Translations under genes and position numbers: made by a program | From: Gammaproteobacteria bacterium | GTDB lineage: Bacteria > Pseudomonadota > Gammaproteobacteria > Burkholderiales > Burkholderiaceae_B | Reading direction: 5' to 3' | NCBI GenBank assembly: GCA_018815245.1 | Contig: JAHIXK010000011.1 | Span: 434,001-498,000 of the forward strand | Length of the DNA stretch: 64,000 nt | Notes under the pieces: model-generated | Told to the model about the DNA's origin: nothing | Seen by the model: only the letters and a program-made list of their open reading frames with translations | Database searches by the model: none | In this document: one piece after another, positions 19,775 to 27,287 of the stretch | Layout: every line of letters starts with the position of its first letter | Numbering within the stretch: position 1 is the stretch's first letter

Positions 19775-20080
19775 ATGTCCGAACAAATTTCCTTATCGCC
19801 CACACTTAAGAGTCAGAATTCATCTGTGGGGTCTTCTACACTCGCAGGAAGGGAGCTGCCAGCCCTTCTGCACACCGCCAATCTGTGTTACCACCTAGGG
19901 GTTAGCACAGTTACCATCTGGCGGTGGGTTCGAGACCCTGCTCAAAACTTTCCCAAGCCAATTAAAGTGGGTGAACGAGTACGCATGTGGCGTACAGCGG
20001 AAATTGAGCATTGGCTTAACACCCGCCCCTCGGCTTCACAACCCACAAAGCTGGTTCAAAAGCGAGTCGGCCATGACTGA
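19775..20080 (+). CDS. alpA: AlpA-family DNA-binding regulator
   Basis: A 101-residue protein with a MerR/excisionase-like helix-turn-helix (TANLCYHLGVSTVTIWRWV, then a wing near FPKPIKVGERVRMWRTAEIEHWL). This is the AlpA pattern. AlpA proteins regulate integrase or excision in P4-like elements and act as excisionases in others. A strong GGAGG ribosome site precedes the ATG. It overlaps the next gene by 8 bases, so both are likely translated together. Confidence 0.9.
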   Translation: MSEQISLSPTLKSQNSSVGSSTLAGRELPALLHTANLCYHLGVSTVTIWRWVRDPAQNFPKPIKVGERVRMWRTAEIEHWLNTRPSASQPTKLVQKRVGHD

Positions 20081-20864
20081 AGGCCCCGCCCATATCTCGG
20101 CTGTGTTGATCCAAGCATTTGGCGAAGTTGCCGGGGCACGTGGCCGATTCCGTGGCATACGGTTGAGTGAATTCATTTACCCTGACTTCCAAACCGCCGA
20201 GACCACACTTTTCGGTTACCGCTTACCGTTCGAAGACTGCGGCACGTTCGCCCTGGGCGATGCGGTTCAGGCCCGGCGTTTCGTGGTGCCTGACATGTTG
20301 TTGGCGATGCCTGATAACCCAGCACGTGAGCAGCTTATCAAGGCTATTGCGGGGCTGTATTGTGCGGCATGGTTGGACTGTGCTTACGCAAGCTTTAACA
20401 GGTGCACTGCTGATCGTTCAGACGCTAGTTTGTGGATGCACATCAACGAGCTGCGGCAACTGCTGACACGCTTTGATGATGCTGTGAATTTGTTGACTTC
20501 CTGCCTTGTAGGCAATGAATCCGTGGCCTGTCATTTGCTTGCTTTAAATCTATTGGCTGCTGCCACCGCCAAGGCAATGCGTGAGGCGTTCAACTCGCTG
20601 ATTGAACCCACGCTTATGTATGGAATTGATGGCCTGCGGGCTAGTTTTATTCAAACCAAGTTCACAGCCCAACAGTGGCAAAACCACCTTCATTTGGCAT
20701 GTTGTGCAGCACTTGGCCAAGCTCCGGAGTTTCCACCCTTGCCAATGCTTGAAGGTGATGAAAACAGCGGCTACATCCTTCGCTTATATGATCTTGATGC
20801 AGCTCAGTTGCATGTGTCTTCTGCACCTCAAAATCAACCAGGTGCATTGCGCCATGCTTGCTAA
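20073..20864 (+). CDS. Hypothetical protein coupled to AlpA
   Basis: A 263-residue protein with no family I can name. It is mostly helical and has a cluster of leucine/alanine-rich helices (residues about 95-190) but no clear membrane anchor. Its ATG lies within the end of alpA, which suggests coupled translation. A frame of similar length is often found next to alpA in betaproteobacterial satellites, so it may be a conserved element gene. Confidence 0.75.
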   Translation: MTEGPAHISAVLIQAFGEVAGARGRFRGIRLSEFIYPDFQTAETTLFGYRLPFEDCGTFALGDAVQARRFVVPDMLLAMPDNPAREQLIKAIAGLYCAAWLDCAYASFNRCTADRSDASLWMHINELRQLLTRFDDAVNLLTSCLVGNESVACHLLALNLLAAATAKAMREAFNSLIEPTLMYGIDGLRASFIQTKFTAQQWQNHLHLACCAALGQAPEFPPLPMLEGDENSGYILRLYDLDAAQLHVSSAPQNQPGALRHAC

Positions 20865-20894
20865 GGGTGAACAGATGAAGTACGCTCAAGGCTC

Positions 20895-20916
20895 TCTCAA
20901 AATACATAGGAAAGGC
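20895..20916 (+). repeat. seqA-like repeat
   Basis: This 22-base unit begins TCTCAAAATA and contains TACATAGG (20903-20910) and ends in GGC. A near copy lies at 21139-21160 with a 2-base insertion and a 2-base deletion. The TACATAGG word is the exact reverse complement of the loop of the structured RNA at 21060-21119. Confidence 0.7.
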
Positions 20917-20980
20917 CGTGCTGCCTTTCCAAGCATTGTCCCCTCGGGTGATGGTGTTCGAAAGTCAGCACGGCTTTTTC
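20909..20980 (+). terminator. Two mutually exclusive hairpins, one a terminator
   Basis: Stem 1 is GGAAAGGC (20909-20916) with GCCTTTCC (20923-20930). Stem 2 is GCCGTGCTG (20915-20923) with CAGCACGGC (20966-20974) followed by TTTTT. The first arms overlap, so only one stem can form. This is the geometry of an attenuator or of an antisense-controlled terminator. Confidence 0.65.
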
Positions 20981-21059
20981 GTTCCCCCGTCTCAAAGGCG
21001 GTGGCGTATTCACTCATTCACCATTTTGGTGACCGAGTGACTGTGCTTCCGTTCGTCAA

Positions 21060-21119
21060 TGGGGGTTCGGGTATCCGTAAGGACCCGGCGGCCACCTATG
21101 TAGCCGTGAGAGACCCCCA
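21060..21119 (+). ncRNA. Candidate CI-like antisense RNA (three-way junction)
   Basis: The closing stem TGGGGGT/ACCCCCA (7 perfect pairs) encloses two hairpins. The first (21068-21087) has a GUAA tetraloop with stems CGGG/CCCG and UCC/GGA. The second (21089-21106) is CGGC/GCCG with a 10-base loop holding CCTATGTA. That loop is the reverse complement of TACATAGG in both flanking repeats, one of them covering the ribosome site of the next gene. P4 CI RNA (69 nt) has a seqB loop complementary to flanking seqA and seqC, so this is a likely analogue. Exact ends are not known. Confidence 0.65.
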
Positions 21120-21138
21120 CCCATTCACTTGGGCTATT

Positions 21139-21160
21139 TCTCAAAATATACATAGGAGGC
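21139..21160 (+). repeat. seqC-like repeat overlapping the ribosome site of the next gene
   Basis: This is the second copy of the 20895-20916 unit, with TACATAGG at 21149-21156. The word runs into AGGAGG (21154-21159), the ribosome site of the gene at 21164. Pairing with the 21060-21119 RNA loop would block translation initiation as well as alter the leader structure. Confidence 0.7.
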
Positions 21161-21163
21161 ACT

Positions 21164-21508
21164 ATGCCTGCATTTAATTCAAACCCCTCTACACCCCAGT
21201 GGTTGCGCCCCGGTACCAAGCCGCTTGCTTATTGCCATGGCTTCATGGCTGGCCTGAATCATACCCTTGATGATGATCTGATTCTGCACGTGCTTGGGCC
21301 CGTGTTCGAAGCCACAAACCCGCCCTGTGCGATTGAAGAGCCCGTGGCCAATGCTTCTGTGTTCATGCGTGGCCTGTATGACGGCGTACGCGAATATCAA
21401 CGCCTGATTGCAGACCCGGTTTTGAATCGAAACTGGGCTGATTTCGTGGCTACCGTCGAAGAACTGGTGATGAACAGCGCCGCCACCGCCATGCGCAAGG
21501 AGTGCTGA
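21164..21508 (+). CDS. Small hypothetical protein, first gene of the satellite replication operon
   Basis: A 114-residue protein without a recognised family. It has an excellent ribosome site (AGGAGG) that is part of the seqC-like repeat. By position it corresponds to the first gene controlled by the immunity region in P4, but sequence similarity to a P4 gene cannot be claimed. The next gene starts 3 bases after its stop. Confidence 0.75.
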   Translation: MPAFNSNPSTPQWLRPGTKPLAYCHGFMAGLNHTLDDDLILHVLGPVFEATNPPCAIEEPVANASVFMRGLYDGVREYQRLIADPVLNRNWADFVATVEELVMNSAATAMRKEC

Positions 21509-21511
21509 TTC

Positions 21512-21835
21512 ATGAGCCAAATCACAACGCTCGATTTCATGCCCGAAGGCTCACCAGTGGTTCAAATCATTCCTACCGCCGAGCCTGAGCAAGTCCTGGC
21601 CGAGGCATGCAAACGGCTGCACATGCTCGCAGATAGCTTGGTGATCATGGGCGAAAACCAAACCCTTTTGAATATCGCCCCTGAGTATTCATCCCTGTTC
21701 ATGTCATGGGCTCAGGTGGCCCATGAAGCTGGTGTGATGGTCATGTTTGTCAAGAATGGCGACTTGCGCAAAATCGCAAACAGTGAGGAAAGAAGCGGGT
21801 TCCAAGGTGCCAAGGAAGGAGAGCAACATGTCTGA
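21512..21835 (+). CDS. Small hypothetical protein
   Basis: A 107-residue, mainly helical protein of unknown function. AAGGAG overlaps the end of the previous gene and provides its ribosome site. It overlaps the next gene by 8 bases. Tight packing shows it belongs to the operon leading to the primase-helicase. Confidence 0.72.
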   Translation: MSQITTLDFMPEGSPVVQIIPTAEPEQVLAEACKRLHMLADSLVIMGENQTLLNIAPEYSSLFMSWAQVAHEAGVMVMFVKNGDLRKIANSEERSGFQGAKEGEQHV

Positions 21836-22181
21836 TTCATTCGTTAAGAAAAATGATGTGAGGTCTGCGGATTTCCCCGGTGATGATGCCAATCTGCCCG
21901 GCTACAACGAAAACCCGACCCCCGGCTTGGTGGTCAACATGGATGCAAACGGCCCCGAGCTGTTAAGCGGTGCAATTCATCGACTTAACAACGCTGCTGA
22001 CTTGATGTGGTTGGTGTTGGACCGGGCCAATGGCACTGGTGATGATCACCTTGAAGGCGGCATTGTAGCCATGGGGCGAATGTGTAACGAGGCCTTGCAA
22101 CTGTGTGAGGTGCTGATGGGTCGATTGGAACCGATTAAAAGACCTGTTCAAACTGGCAAGGCGGGCAAAGTGCCCAGGTAG
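21828..22181 (+). CDS. Small hypothetical protein
   Basis: A 117-residue protein with an acidic, Asn/Pro-rich first 45 residues and a helical second half (HRLNNAADLMWLVLDRAN then EALQLCEVLMGRL). The ATG at 21828 follows AGGAAGGAGA; the frame is open to 21747 but the strong ribosome site decides the start. No family recognised. Confidence 0.72.
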   Translation: MSDSFVKKNDVRSADFPGDDANLPGYNENPTPGLVVNMDANGPELLSGAIHRLNNAADLMWLVLDRANGTGDDHLEGGIVAMGRMCNEALQLCEVLMGRLEPIKRPVQTGKAGKVPR

Positions 22182-22255
22182 CTGACTTAACCACCGCCCA
22201 TGTGCTGTGTAGCCCCGTGGCGGTGGCTGGCAATTAAACCCTGAATGAAAATTTT

Positions 22256-22288
22256 TGGCCGCTTCATGGCCAGGGGCAAGTTTTGCCC
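22256..22288 (+). promoter_or_regulatory. Two back-to-back hairpins before the primase ribosome site
   Basis: TGGCC/GGCCA (22256-22260 with 22268-22272) and GGGCAA/TTGCCC (22274-22279 with 22283-22288) form two adjacent stems. They end one base before AAAGG, the ribosome site of the helicase gene. They could set translation or RNA stability for the large replication protein; there is no T run, so a terminator is unlikely. Confidence 0.5.
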
Positions 22289-22300
22289 AAAGGTTTGAGA

Positions 22301-25300
22301 ATGACAAAGAAAATATTTGTTGAACCCACTGATGCAAGCGTTACCGCTGCACTGCGATACATCGACCCGACAGACCAAGACACTTGGGTGAAGGTCGGCA
22401 TGGGTGTGAAACAGGCGCTTGGTGAGGCTGGCTTTTCCGTATGGGATGAATGGTCACGTGGGGCAGACAATTACGCTGAATCTGCTGCCAAAGCCCGCTG
22501 GAAAAGCTTCAAGGCCACTGGGGCAGGTTTGGGTATCGGTACTGTGTTCGACATGGCCAAGGCCGCTGGCTGGGTGCCCAGTGAAGACATGCAGGCCGCA
22601 CCCATTCCACCTGAAGAACGTGAACGGCGTGACCGTGAGCGTAAGGCACTACAGCAAGCAGCCAATGAAGCCCGTGAAGCAAAGGAACGCCAACAGGCCA
22701 TAGAGGCACAGCGGCGTTTCAATGGTGGCTATGCAGATGGCAAAAGCCCGTACCTGGTGCGCAAGATGATTCAAGCCCACGGTGTACGGTTTGTGGACCC
22801 GGCACCCAAGATTGTTGAGTTAATGGGCGAGGCATACACGCTTGGGGACCAATGCATACTGGTGCCACTTACCGATGTGGAAGGGGTTGTCTGGAGCTTG
22901 CAAACCATTTACCCCTGCAAGTGGAGGCCGGGCGATTCACCCATAGCCACCGATAAAATTGTGTTGAAGGAGTCCAGAAAATCGGGCTCCATGCACTGGC
23001 TGGCCAAGCCTGATGAAACTGCACCTGGTTGGATTCTGATTGGTGAAGGCTACGCCACCGCCGCCACGGTTCACGAGGCAACAGGCTTGCCCACGGTGAT
23101 GTGCGTAGACAGTGGCAACATGGCCAAGGTGGCCAAGGCCATACGGGCCAAGTACCCAAACCACAGGCTTATGTTCTGTGCTGATGATGATCAAGCCACC
23201 TTCAAGAAAACTGGCCGCAATCCGGGCCTGAATGCTGCCCACAGTGCCGCCAATGATGTGGGTGGTTACTGGTGCTCACCCCAAGGGCTGGAAGCCACTG
23301 AGAGCGATTTCAACGATTTGCATGCGCGTGCCGGTTTGTCAGTGGTGAAACAGCAGCTTGAAGCGGCTTTGAATGATCCAAAGAACCCAGAACCACCAAC
23401 ACATGGCCAAGGGGCTCAGGATTCGCCAGTGCAGGGCAGTGCCACTGCTGATTCAGCCACCACAGCCACGAATACGGCCACGGGTGGTAATACTGGCACA
23501 CCTGCCACGGCTTCCCCGACCGCAAAAAAGCCACGCAAGCCCAAAACGTATGGTGGACGCTTCAAGGTAAATGCAGAAGGTGTGTTCTATCACGGGGTGG
23601 ATGAAACCGGCGAACCCAAGCGGCCTATTCGCGTGTGCAGTGAGCTGCATGTGCGTGGCCTTACCCGTGACCAGAATGATTCGAGCTGGGGCTTTCTTCT
23701 GGAATGGCCAGACCCATTGGGCAATATGCACACATGGTCAATGCCCCGCCGCCTGCTGGCCGGTGATGGTGCCGCCTACCGTGAGGCGCTTCTCGACATG
23801 GGCCTATCAATTGCACCAGGTGCAGCCCCAAAGAACCTGCTTCACCAATACATTGCCGAGTCCGGTGGAGAGGTGACATTCCGATGCGTTGAACAGGTGG
23901 GCTGGTACGAAAACCAGTTTGTACTTCCAGACACCACCTATGGCCAAGGTGATGAGCAAGTGATTTACCAGTGCGAGGTGCTACGCAAAAACCTGTTTGA
24001 AACCCGTGGCAGTTTGGAAAGTTGGCGGGACAACGTAAGCCGCCTGAGTGCCGGTAACAGCCGCCTGATGTTTGCAATTAGTTGTGCGTTCGCTGGGCCA
24101 CTGCTTAAGCCCACAGGCGTGGAGTCTGGTGGTTTCCATTTCACTGGCAACAGTTCAAGTGGCAAAAGTACCACAATCAATGTGGCCAGTTCGGTATGGG
24201 GTTCACCTGATTTCAAACGCCAATGGCGGGCAACAGACAATGCTTTGGAGGCGGTGGCCGCTGCCCATTCCGACACCTTGTTGGTTCTCGATGAACTTGG
24301 CCAAGCGGATTCCCGCACAGTGGGTGACACTGCTTATATGTTGGCCAACGGGGCAGGCCGAGAACGCATGTCTTCGAAGGTTGCCCTTCGACCTGCATTG
24401 CGCTGGCGTGTGCTGTTCATAAGTACAGGTGAACAGCCCCTGAAGGACAAAATGGCAGAAGTGGGCAAGAAAGCCCATGCTGGCCAAGAACTGCGGGTGG
24501 CTGATATTCCGTTTGCGGTCGAGGGTGGTTCAGGTGGGTTTGAAAGCATTCAAGGTTATGGCCAAGCTGCTGAGTTTGCCAAAGCGTTAAGCAGTGCCGC
24601 TGCCACTGATTTCGGCCACGCAGGCCGGGCATTTGTGCAGAAGGTGTGTGAAGACCCGGCGACCGCTGCGGCTTTGATTGGTGCACATGCAGACAGGCTG
24701 GTGAGTGAATGGGTACCAGCCAAAGCGGTGGGACAGGTGTTCCGGGTTGCCAAGCGGTTCACGATTGCCGCCGCTGCTGGTGAGTATGCCACCGCCATGG
24801 GGCTGACTGACTGGGAACAGGGTGATGCAGAGTGGGCAGCAAAAATTTGTTTTGAGTCGTGGCTGGATAAGCGGGGCACCATTGAACTGTCTGAACACAG
24901 GGACATGATTGAGGCGGTGCGTGCCTTCTTGTCGGTGCATAATGCCCGCTTTCAGTGGTGGCACAGGGTGAACGACGACCACGCCCCGAATGTGTTGCAC
25001 CGCGCCGGGTTCAAGAAGCGGATTTCAGCCAATGGCAAGGCCATTGAAACCCACCAAGATGAATTCCGAGAGCATGGCGACAAGGTTGGCGCTGAAGACA
25101 ATGAGGCCATTACCTTGGAGTACTACGTGTTGCCTACAGTGTTCCGAGATGAGGTGTGCAAAGGGTTCGACCCACGGGCCGTGGCCGCGCTGCTGTATGA
25201 CAAGGGTTACCTTGAGGCGGGTGAAGCTGCCCCTGGCGGTGGTCGTCCACGGTTGGATAAAAAGGTAAGGCTTCCGGGCTTGAGTTTAACAAGGTGCTAC

Positions 25301-25333
25301 GTAATCAAGCCGGAAGTGTTTGGGCAGGAATGA
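22301..25333 (+). CDS. PriCT/TOPRIM/DUF927 primase-helicase (P4 alpha-like)
   Basis: A 1010-residue replication protein. Seen in order: an N-terminal PriCT-type helical domain (DTWVKVGMGVKQALGEAGF); a charged linker; a TOPRIM domain near residues 235-300 (ILIGEGYATAATVHEATG then MFCADDD); a low-complexity Ala/Thr/Pro linker; and a DUF927 ATPase/helicase domain with Walker A GNSSSGKST and Walker B LLVLDELGQ. P4 alpha combines primase, helicase and origin recognition; this protein is a functional counterpart by architecture. I start it at the ATG preceded by AAAGG; six upstream codons are also open. The final about 150 residues probably bind DNA. Confidence 0.9.
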   Translation: MTKKIFVEPTDASVTAALRYIDPTDQDTWVKVGMGVKQALGEAGFSVWDEWSRGADNYAESAAKARWKSFKATGAGLGIGTVFDMAKAAGWVPSEDMQAAPIPPEERERRDRERKALQQAANEAREAKERQQAIEAQRRFNGGYADGKSPYLVRKMIQAHGVRFVDPAPKIVELMGEAYTLGDQCILVPLTDVEGVVWSLQTIYPCKWRPGDSPIATDKIVLKESRKSGSMHWLAKPDETAPGWILIGEGYATAATVHEATGLPTVMCVDSGNMAKVAKAIRAKYPNHRLMFCADDDQATFKKTGRNPGLNAAHSAANDVGGYWCSPQGLEATESDFNDLHARAGLSVVKQQLEAALNDPKNPEPPTHGQGAQDSPVQGSATADSATTATNTATGGNTGTPATASPTAKKPRKPKTYGGRFKVNAEGVFYHGVDETGEPKRPIRVCSELHVRGLTRDQNDSSWGFLLEWPDPLGNMHTWSMPRRLLAGDGAAYREALLDMGLSIAPGAAPKNLLHQYIAESGGEVTFRCVEQVGWYENQFVLPDTTYGQGDEQVIYQCEVLRKNLFETRGSLESWRDNVSRLSAGNSRLMFAISCAFAGPLLKPTGVESGGFHFTGNSSSGKSTTINVASSVWGSPDFKRQWRATDNALEAVAAAHSDTLLVLDELGQADSRTVGDTAYMLANGAGRERMSSKVALRPALRWRVLFISTGEQPLKDKMAEVGKKAHAGQELRVADIPFAVEGGSGGFESIQGYGQAAEFAKALSSAAATDFGHAGRAFVQKVCEDPATAAALIGAHADRLVSEWVPAKAVGQVFRVAKRFTIAAAAGEYATAMGLTDWEQGDAEWAAKICFESWLDKRGTIELSEHRDMIEAVRAFLSVHNARFQWWHRVNDDHAPNVLHRAGFKKRISANGKAIETHQDEFREHGDKVGAEDNEAITLEYYVLPTVFRDEVCKGFDPRAVAALLYDKGYLEAGEAAPGGGRPRLDKKVRLPGLSLTRCYVIKPEVFGQE

Positions 25334-25374
25334 CCCGTGTTTAGGTTTATGGCCATGAACACGGGCAGGTGAGT

Positions 25375-25584
25375 TTAATGGGCCAAAACTGACAAATCCC
25401 ACCAGCTAAGATCAAAGTCAACATAGGTAACGCCATGTTGTTTTTTCAGGTCTCGCTTGATGATCGACTTAAGGTGCTTCGGACTGCGTGCCCAGGCATG
25501 GCCCTTGGTGGTTCGAGATTTACACAACTCTTTTTTACCGATTTGGTAAAGGTCGATTTCGAAGGGGTAGTAAGTTAGGTGCAT
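25375..25584 (-). CDS. Small hypothetical protein of the cargo operon
   Basis: A 69-residue basic protein with a Trp/Asp-rich end (YVDFDLSWWDL). It has a GGAG ribosome site 8 bases before the ATG. It lies 91 bases downstream of the ART-like gene on the same strand and opposite to the rest of the element. Function unknown; possibly a third component of the cargo system or an unrelated small gene. Confidence 0.55.
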   Translation of the reverse strand: MHLTYYPFEIDLYQIGKKELCKSRTTKGHAWARSPKHLKSIIKRDLKKQHGVTYVDFDLSWWDLSVLAH

Positions 25585-25675
25585 GGTTTGCTCCGGTTGT
25601 TGATAACGTCATCACCATGCCATCCTTGGAACGTGAAGAAGAATCAAAGCGAACCAGTACAGGTGGGTGACTCGC

Positions 25676-26266
25676 TTAAATCGCTATGGGGTTGAAGTAG
25701 CCTTTGATGCAATGGGGATTGCGGATACAAATTTGAATGTGATCTTTAGCCCGAAAACCCGCACCTGGGTACAGTTCTTTCCCTTCAACAAACAGGCCTC
25801 TTATGGAGTCGTATTTGTCCAGCTTGTTATCCTCCCGGAATTGATCCAAGAAACGAAACACAAGATCATCCAATGCACGTTTGCCTTTGTCTGGTCCGCC
25901 TGTGTTGAGTGGCAGTTCTAAACCTGCATTCGTGTATGCCGTTTTTAAGCCATTGTAAGCATCTTTCAGGGTGGAGAGCGCCGCAAAATCGAATAGGTTC
26001 AGACACAAACGCAGGTCAATAATGGCACCCACGATAGCAGCGTCTTCAGCGCCATACCTATCAGTTGCCCAATTCAATGCCCGTTCAGGACTGTTTTCCC
26101 AAAAGTACATGCCGGGGCCAAGCCAGTCATGGCCATTTTTTGATTCTTCAAATTTTGGGGATTTACCGCTGATTAGGTTTTTAGCTACTAATTTTCTGCA
26201 CCCATGGAAGCCAAGTACAAAAGAAGAATGGGCCTCATACAGGGCCCAGTTATTTGCAGGTGTCAT
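25676..26266 (-). CDS. Putative ADP-ribosyltransferase-like protein (cargo; toxin or defence candidate)
   Basis: A 196-residue protein. I see an ordered pattern like that of PARP/diphtheria-toxin-type ADP-ribosyltransferases: His21 in VLGFHGC, Tyr54 in WLGPGMYFWENSPERALNWA, and Glu161 in RGLFVEGKELYPGAGF, followed by DHIQICIRNPHCIKGYF. I recall similar proteins of about 200 residues (HGC, WLGxGxYFWE, VEG, HIQIC) spread among bacteria as uncharacterised genes. The ART fold is my inference, not a demonstrated fact. It starts one base after the stop of a small basic protein on the same strand, the layout of a toxin with its partner. It lies in the cargo region, where P4-like satellites often carry anti-phage systems. 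Confidence 0.65.
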   Translation of the reverse strand: MTPANNWALYEAHSSFVLGFHGCRKLVAKNLISGKSPKFEESKNGHDWLGPGMYFWENSPERALNWATDRYGAEDAAIVGAIIDLRLCLNLFDFAALSTLKDAYNGLKTAYTNAGLELPLNTGGPDKGKRALDDLVFRFLDQFREDNKLDKYDSIRGLFVEGKELYPGAGFRAKDHIQICIRNPHCIKGYFNPIAI

Positions 26267-26267
26267 T

Positions 26268-26441
26268 TTACTTGGCCGAATGCAATCGCTTTATAAAAGC
26301 TTCTGCTTTCTCCTTCGTTGAGAATTGGGCCTTGCCATAAGCACGCATGCTGTCTCGCATTTGCTTCATAGCCATATCTCTCTGTTCGAGCAGGCTACCT
26401 GCTGCAAACTTCACTGTTTTAGGTTTTTGAGTTGATGGCAT
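26268..26441 (-). CDS. Small basic protein, possible partner of the ART-like protein
   Basis: A 57-residue protein whose stop lies one base before the start of the ART-like gene. It is rich in Lys, Arg, Met and Gln and likely helical (LLEQRDMAMKQMRDSMRAYG then STKEKAEAFIKRL). AGAAGG precedes the ATG at 26441; an upstream in-frame ATG at 26465 has no ribosome site. The order (small gene first, then a possible toxin) suggests an antitoxin, but no antitoxin family is recognised. Confidence 0.6.
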   Translation of the reverse strand: MPSTQKPKTVKFAAGSLLEQRDMAMKQMRDSMRAYGKAQFSTKEKAEAFIKRLHSAK

Positions 26442-26668
26442 TGCAGGCCTTCTAACTGGAATCATTCAAGTGTCACTTTATAACAGGTTCTCTGTTTTTT
26501 TGCCACGCATTGCAGTGGTTTGCATCGATGTGCACGTTAATGCAGCCTGTGAATATGGCTGTGGTTGGGTTGTTCATGTGGTTGGTTCCCTCCAATAGGG
26601 CAAGCCCCATTGATTGGTTGGCACTTTGCCCCTGTGGTCTATCAAAAATATGCTTTACTAGACTCTAT

Positions 26669-26681
26669 TGATAGGCTATCA
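26669..26681. promoter_or_regulatory. 13-bp palindrome upstream of the serine recombinase
   Basis: TGATAG-G-CTATCA is a perfect inverted repeat about 35 bases before the recombinase start, in an AT-rich segment. Resolvases bind imperfect palindromes in res sites next to their genes, so this may be a recombinase subsite or an operator. Confidence 0.45.
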
Positions 26682-26715
26682 TTAAAGCCTTGATCCCAGT
26701 GATAAAGGCACCATC

Positions 26716-27285
26716 ATGAAAATTGGTTACGCACGAACAAGTACCTCCGACCAAGTAGCCGGTATTGAAAAACAGGTAAGTGACCTGAACGCCTATGGCT
26801 GTGACCTGGTGATTGCTGAACATGTATCGGCGGTGGCCGGGGAGCGCCCCGAGTTTGACCGTGCCTTGGCCATGCTAAGGGCAGGGGATAGCTTGGTGGT
26901 AACAACCATGAGCCGCCTGTGTCGTGCCACCAAAGACCTTGGCCACATTCAGGAACGCTTAGAGGCGGTTGGTGCTGGGTTGGAAATTCTCGACCTGAAG
27001 CTGGATACAGGCACAGCCATTGGCCGAATGACGTTGACGATCATTGCATCCGTAGCCCAAATGGAACGTGAGCTGATGAAAGAGCGCCAATCCGTTGGGA
27101 TAGCCAAGGCAAAAGAGCAGGGCAAGTACAAGGGCCGTAAGCCCACCGCCCAGGCGAAAGCCGCTGAAGTGCTACGGTTGAAGGCCTCCGGGGCATTGAC
27201 CAATGACGAAATAGCCACGCTGACTGGTATTGGTGTTGCCTCTGTGTATCGAATTTTGAAAGCCGCTGAGCCAGTCAGTGCATGA
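26716..27285 (+). CDS. Serine recombinase (resolvase/invertase family)
   Basis: A 189-residue small serine recombinase. The catalytic serine is in GYARTSTSDQ near residue 10; the active-site arginines are in LSRLCRAT-like and MERELMKERQS segments; a C-terminal helix-turn-helix (TNDEIATLTGIGVASVYRIL) binds DNA. It is the last gene before attR and would be an extra recombination activity besides the tyrosine integrase. It may resolve multimers or invert a segment; no partner site is proven. Confidence 0.92.
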   Translation: MKIGYARTSTSDQVAGIEKQVSDLNAYGCDLVIAEHVSAVAGERPEFDRALAMLRAGDSLVVTTMSRLCRATKDLGHIQERLEAVGAGLEILDLKLDTGTAIGRMTLTIIASVAQMERELMKERQSVGIAKAKEQGKYKGRKPTAQAKAAEVLRLKASGALTNDEIATLTGIGVASVYRILKAAEPVSA

Positions 27286-27287
27286 AT

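Larger units (their letters stand above)
20865..21163. other. Non-coding, structured regulatory region (P4 immunity-like)
   Basis: This stretch is not convincingly coding but is full of RNA structure: two flanking repeats (20895-20916, 21139-21160), competing hairpins with a terminator (20909-20979), a 29-base hairpin (21011-21039) and a 60-base three-way junction (21060-21119). A weak promoter (TTGCTA at 20858, TACGCT at 20881, spacing 17) would start a transcript just before the first repeat. The arrangement corresponds to the P4 immunity region (seqA, cI, seqC). Confidence 0.6.

Noticed and set aside
20602-21177. A 191-codon open frame across the CI-like region
   Set aside because: Its first half lies in another frame within the gene at 20073-20864, it has no ribosome site, and the rest covers highly structured RNA repeats. 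The composition is not protein-like.
24425-24440. GGTGAACAG and GGGAACAG words within the helicase gene as further iterons
   Set aside because: They are single copies inside coding sequence with no cluster, so chance is the simpler reading.
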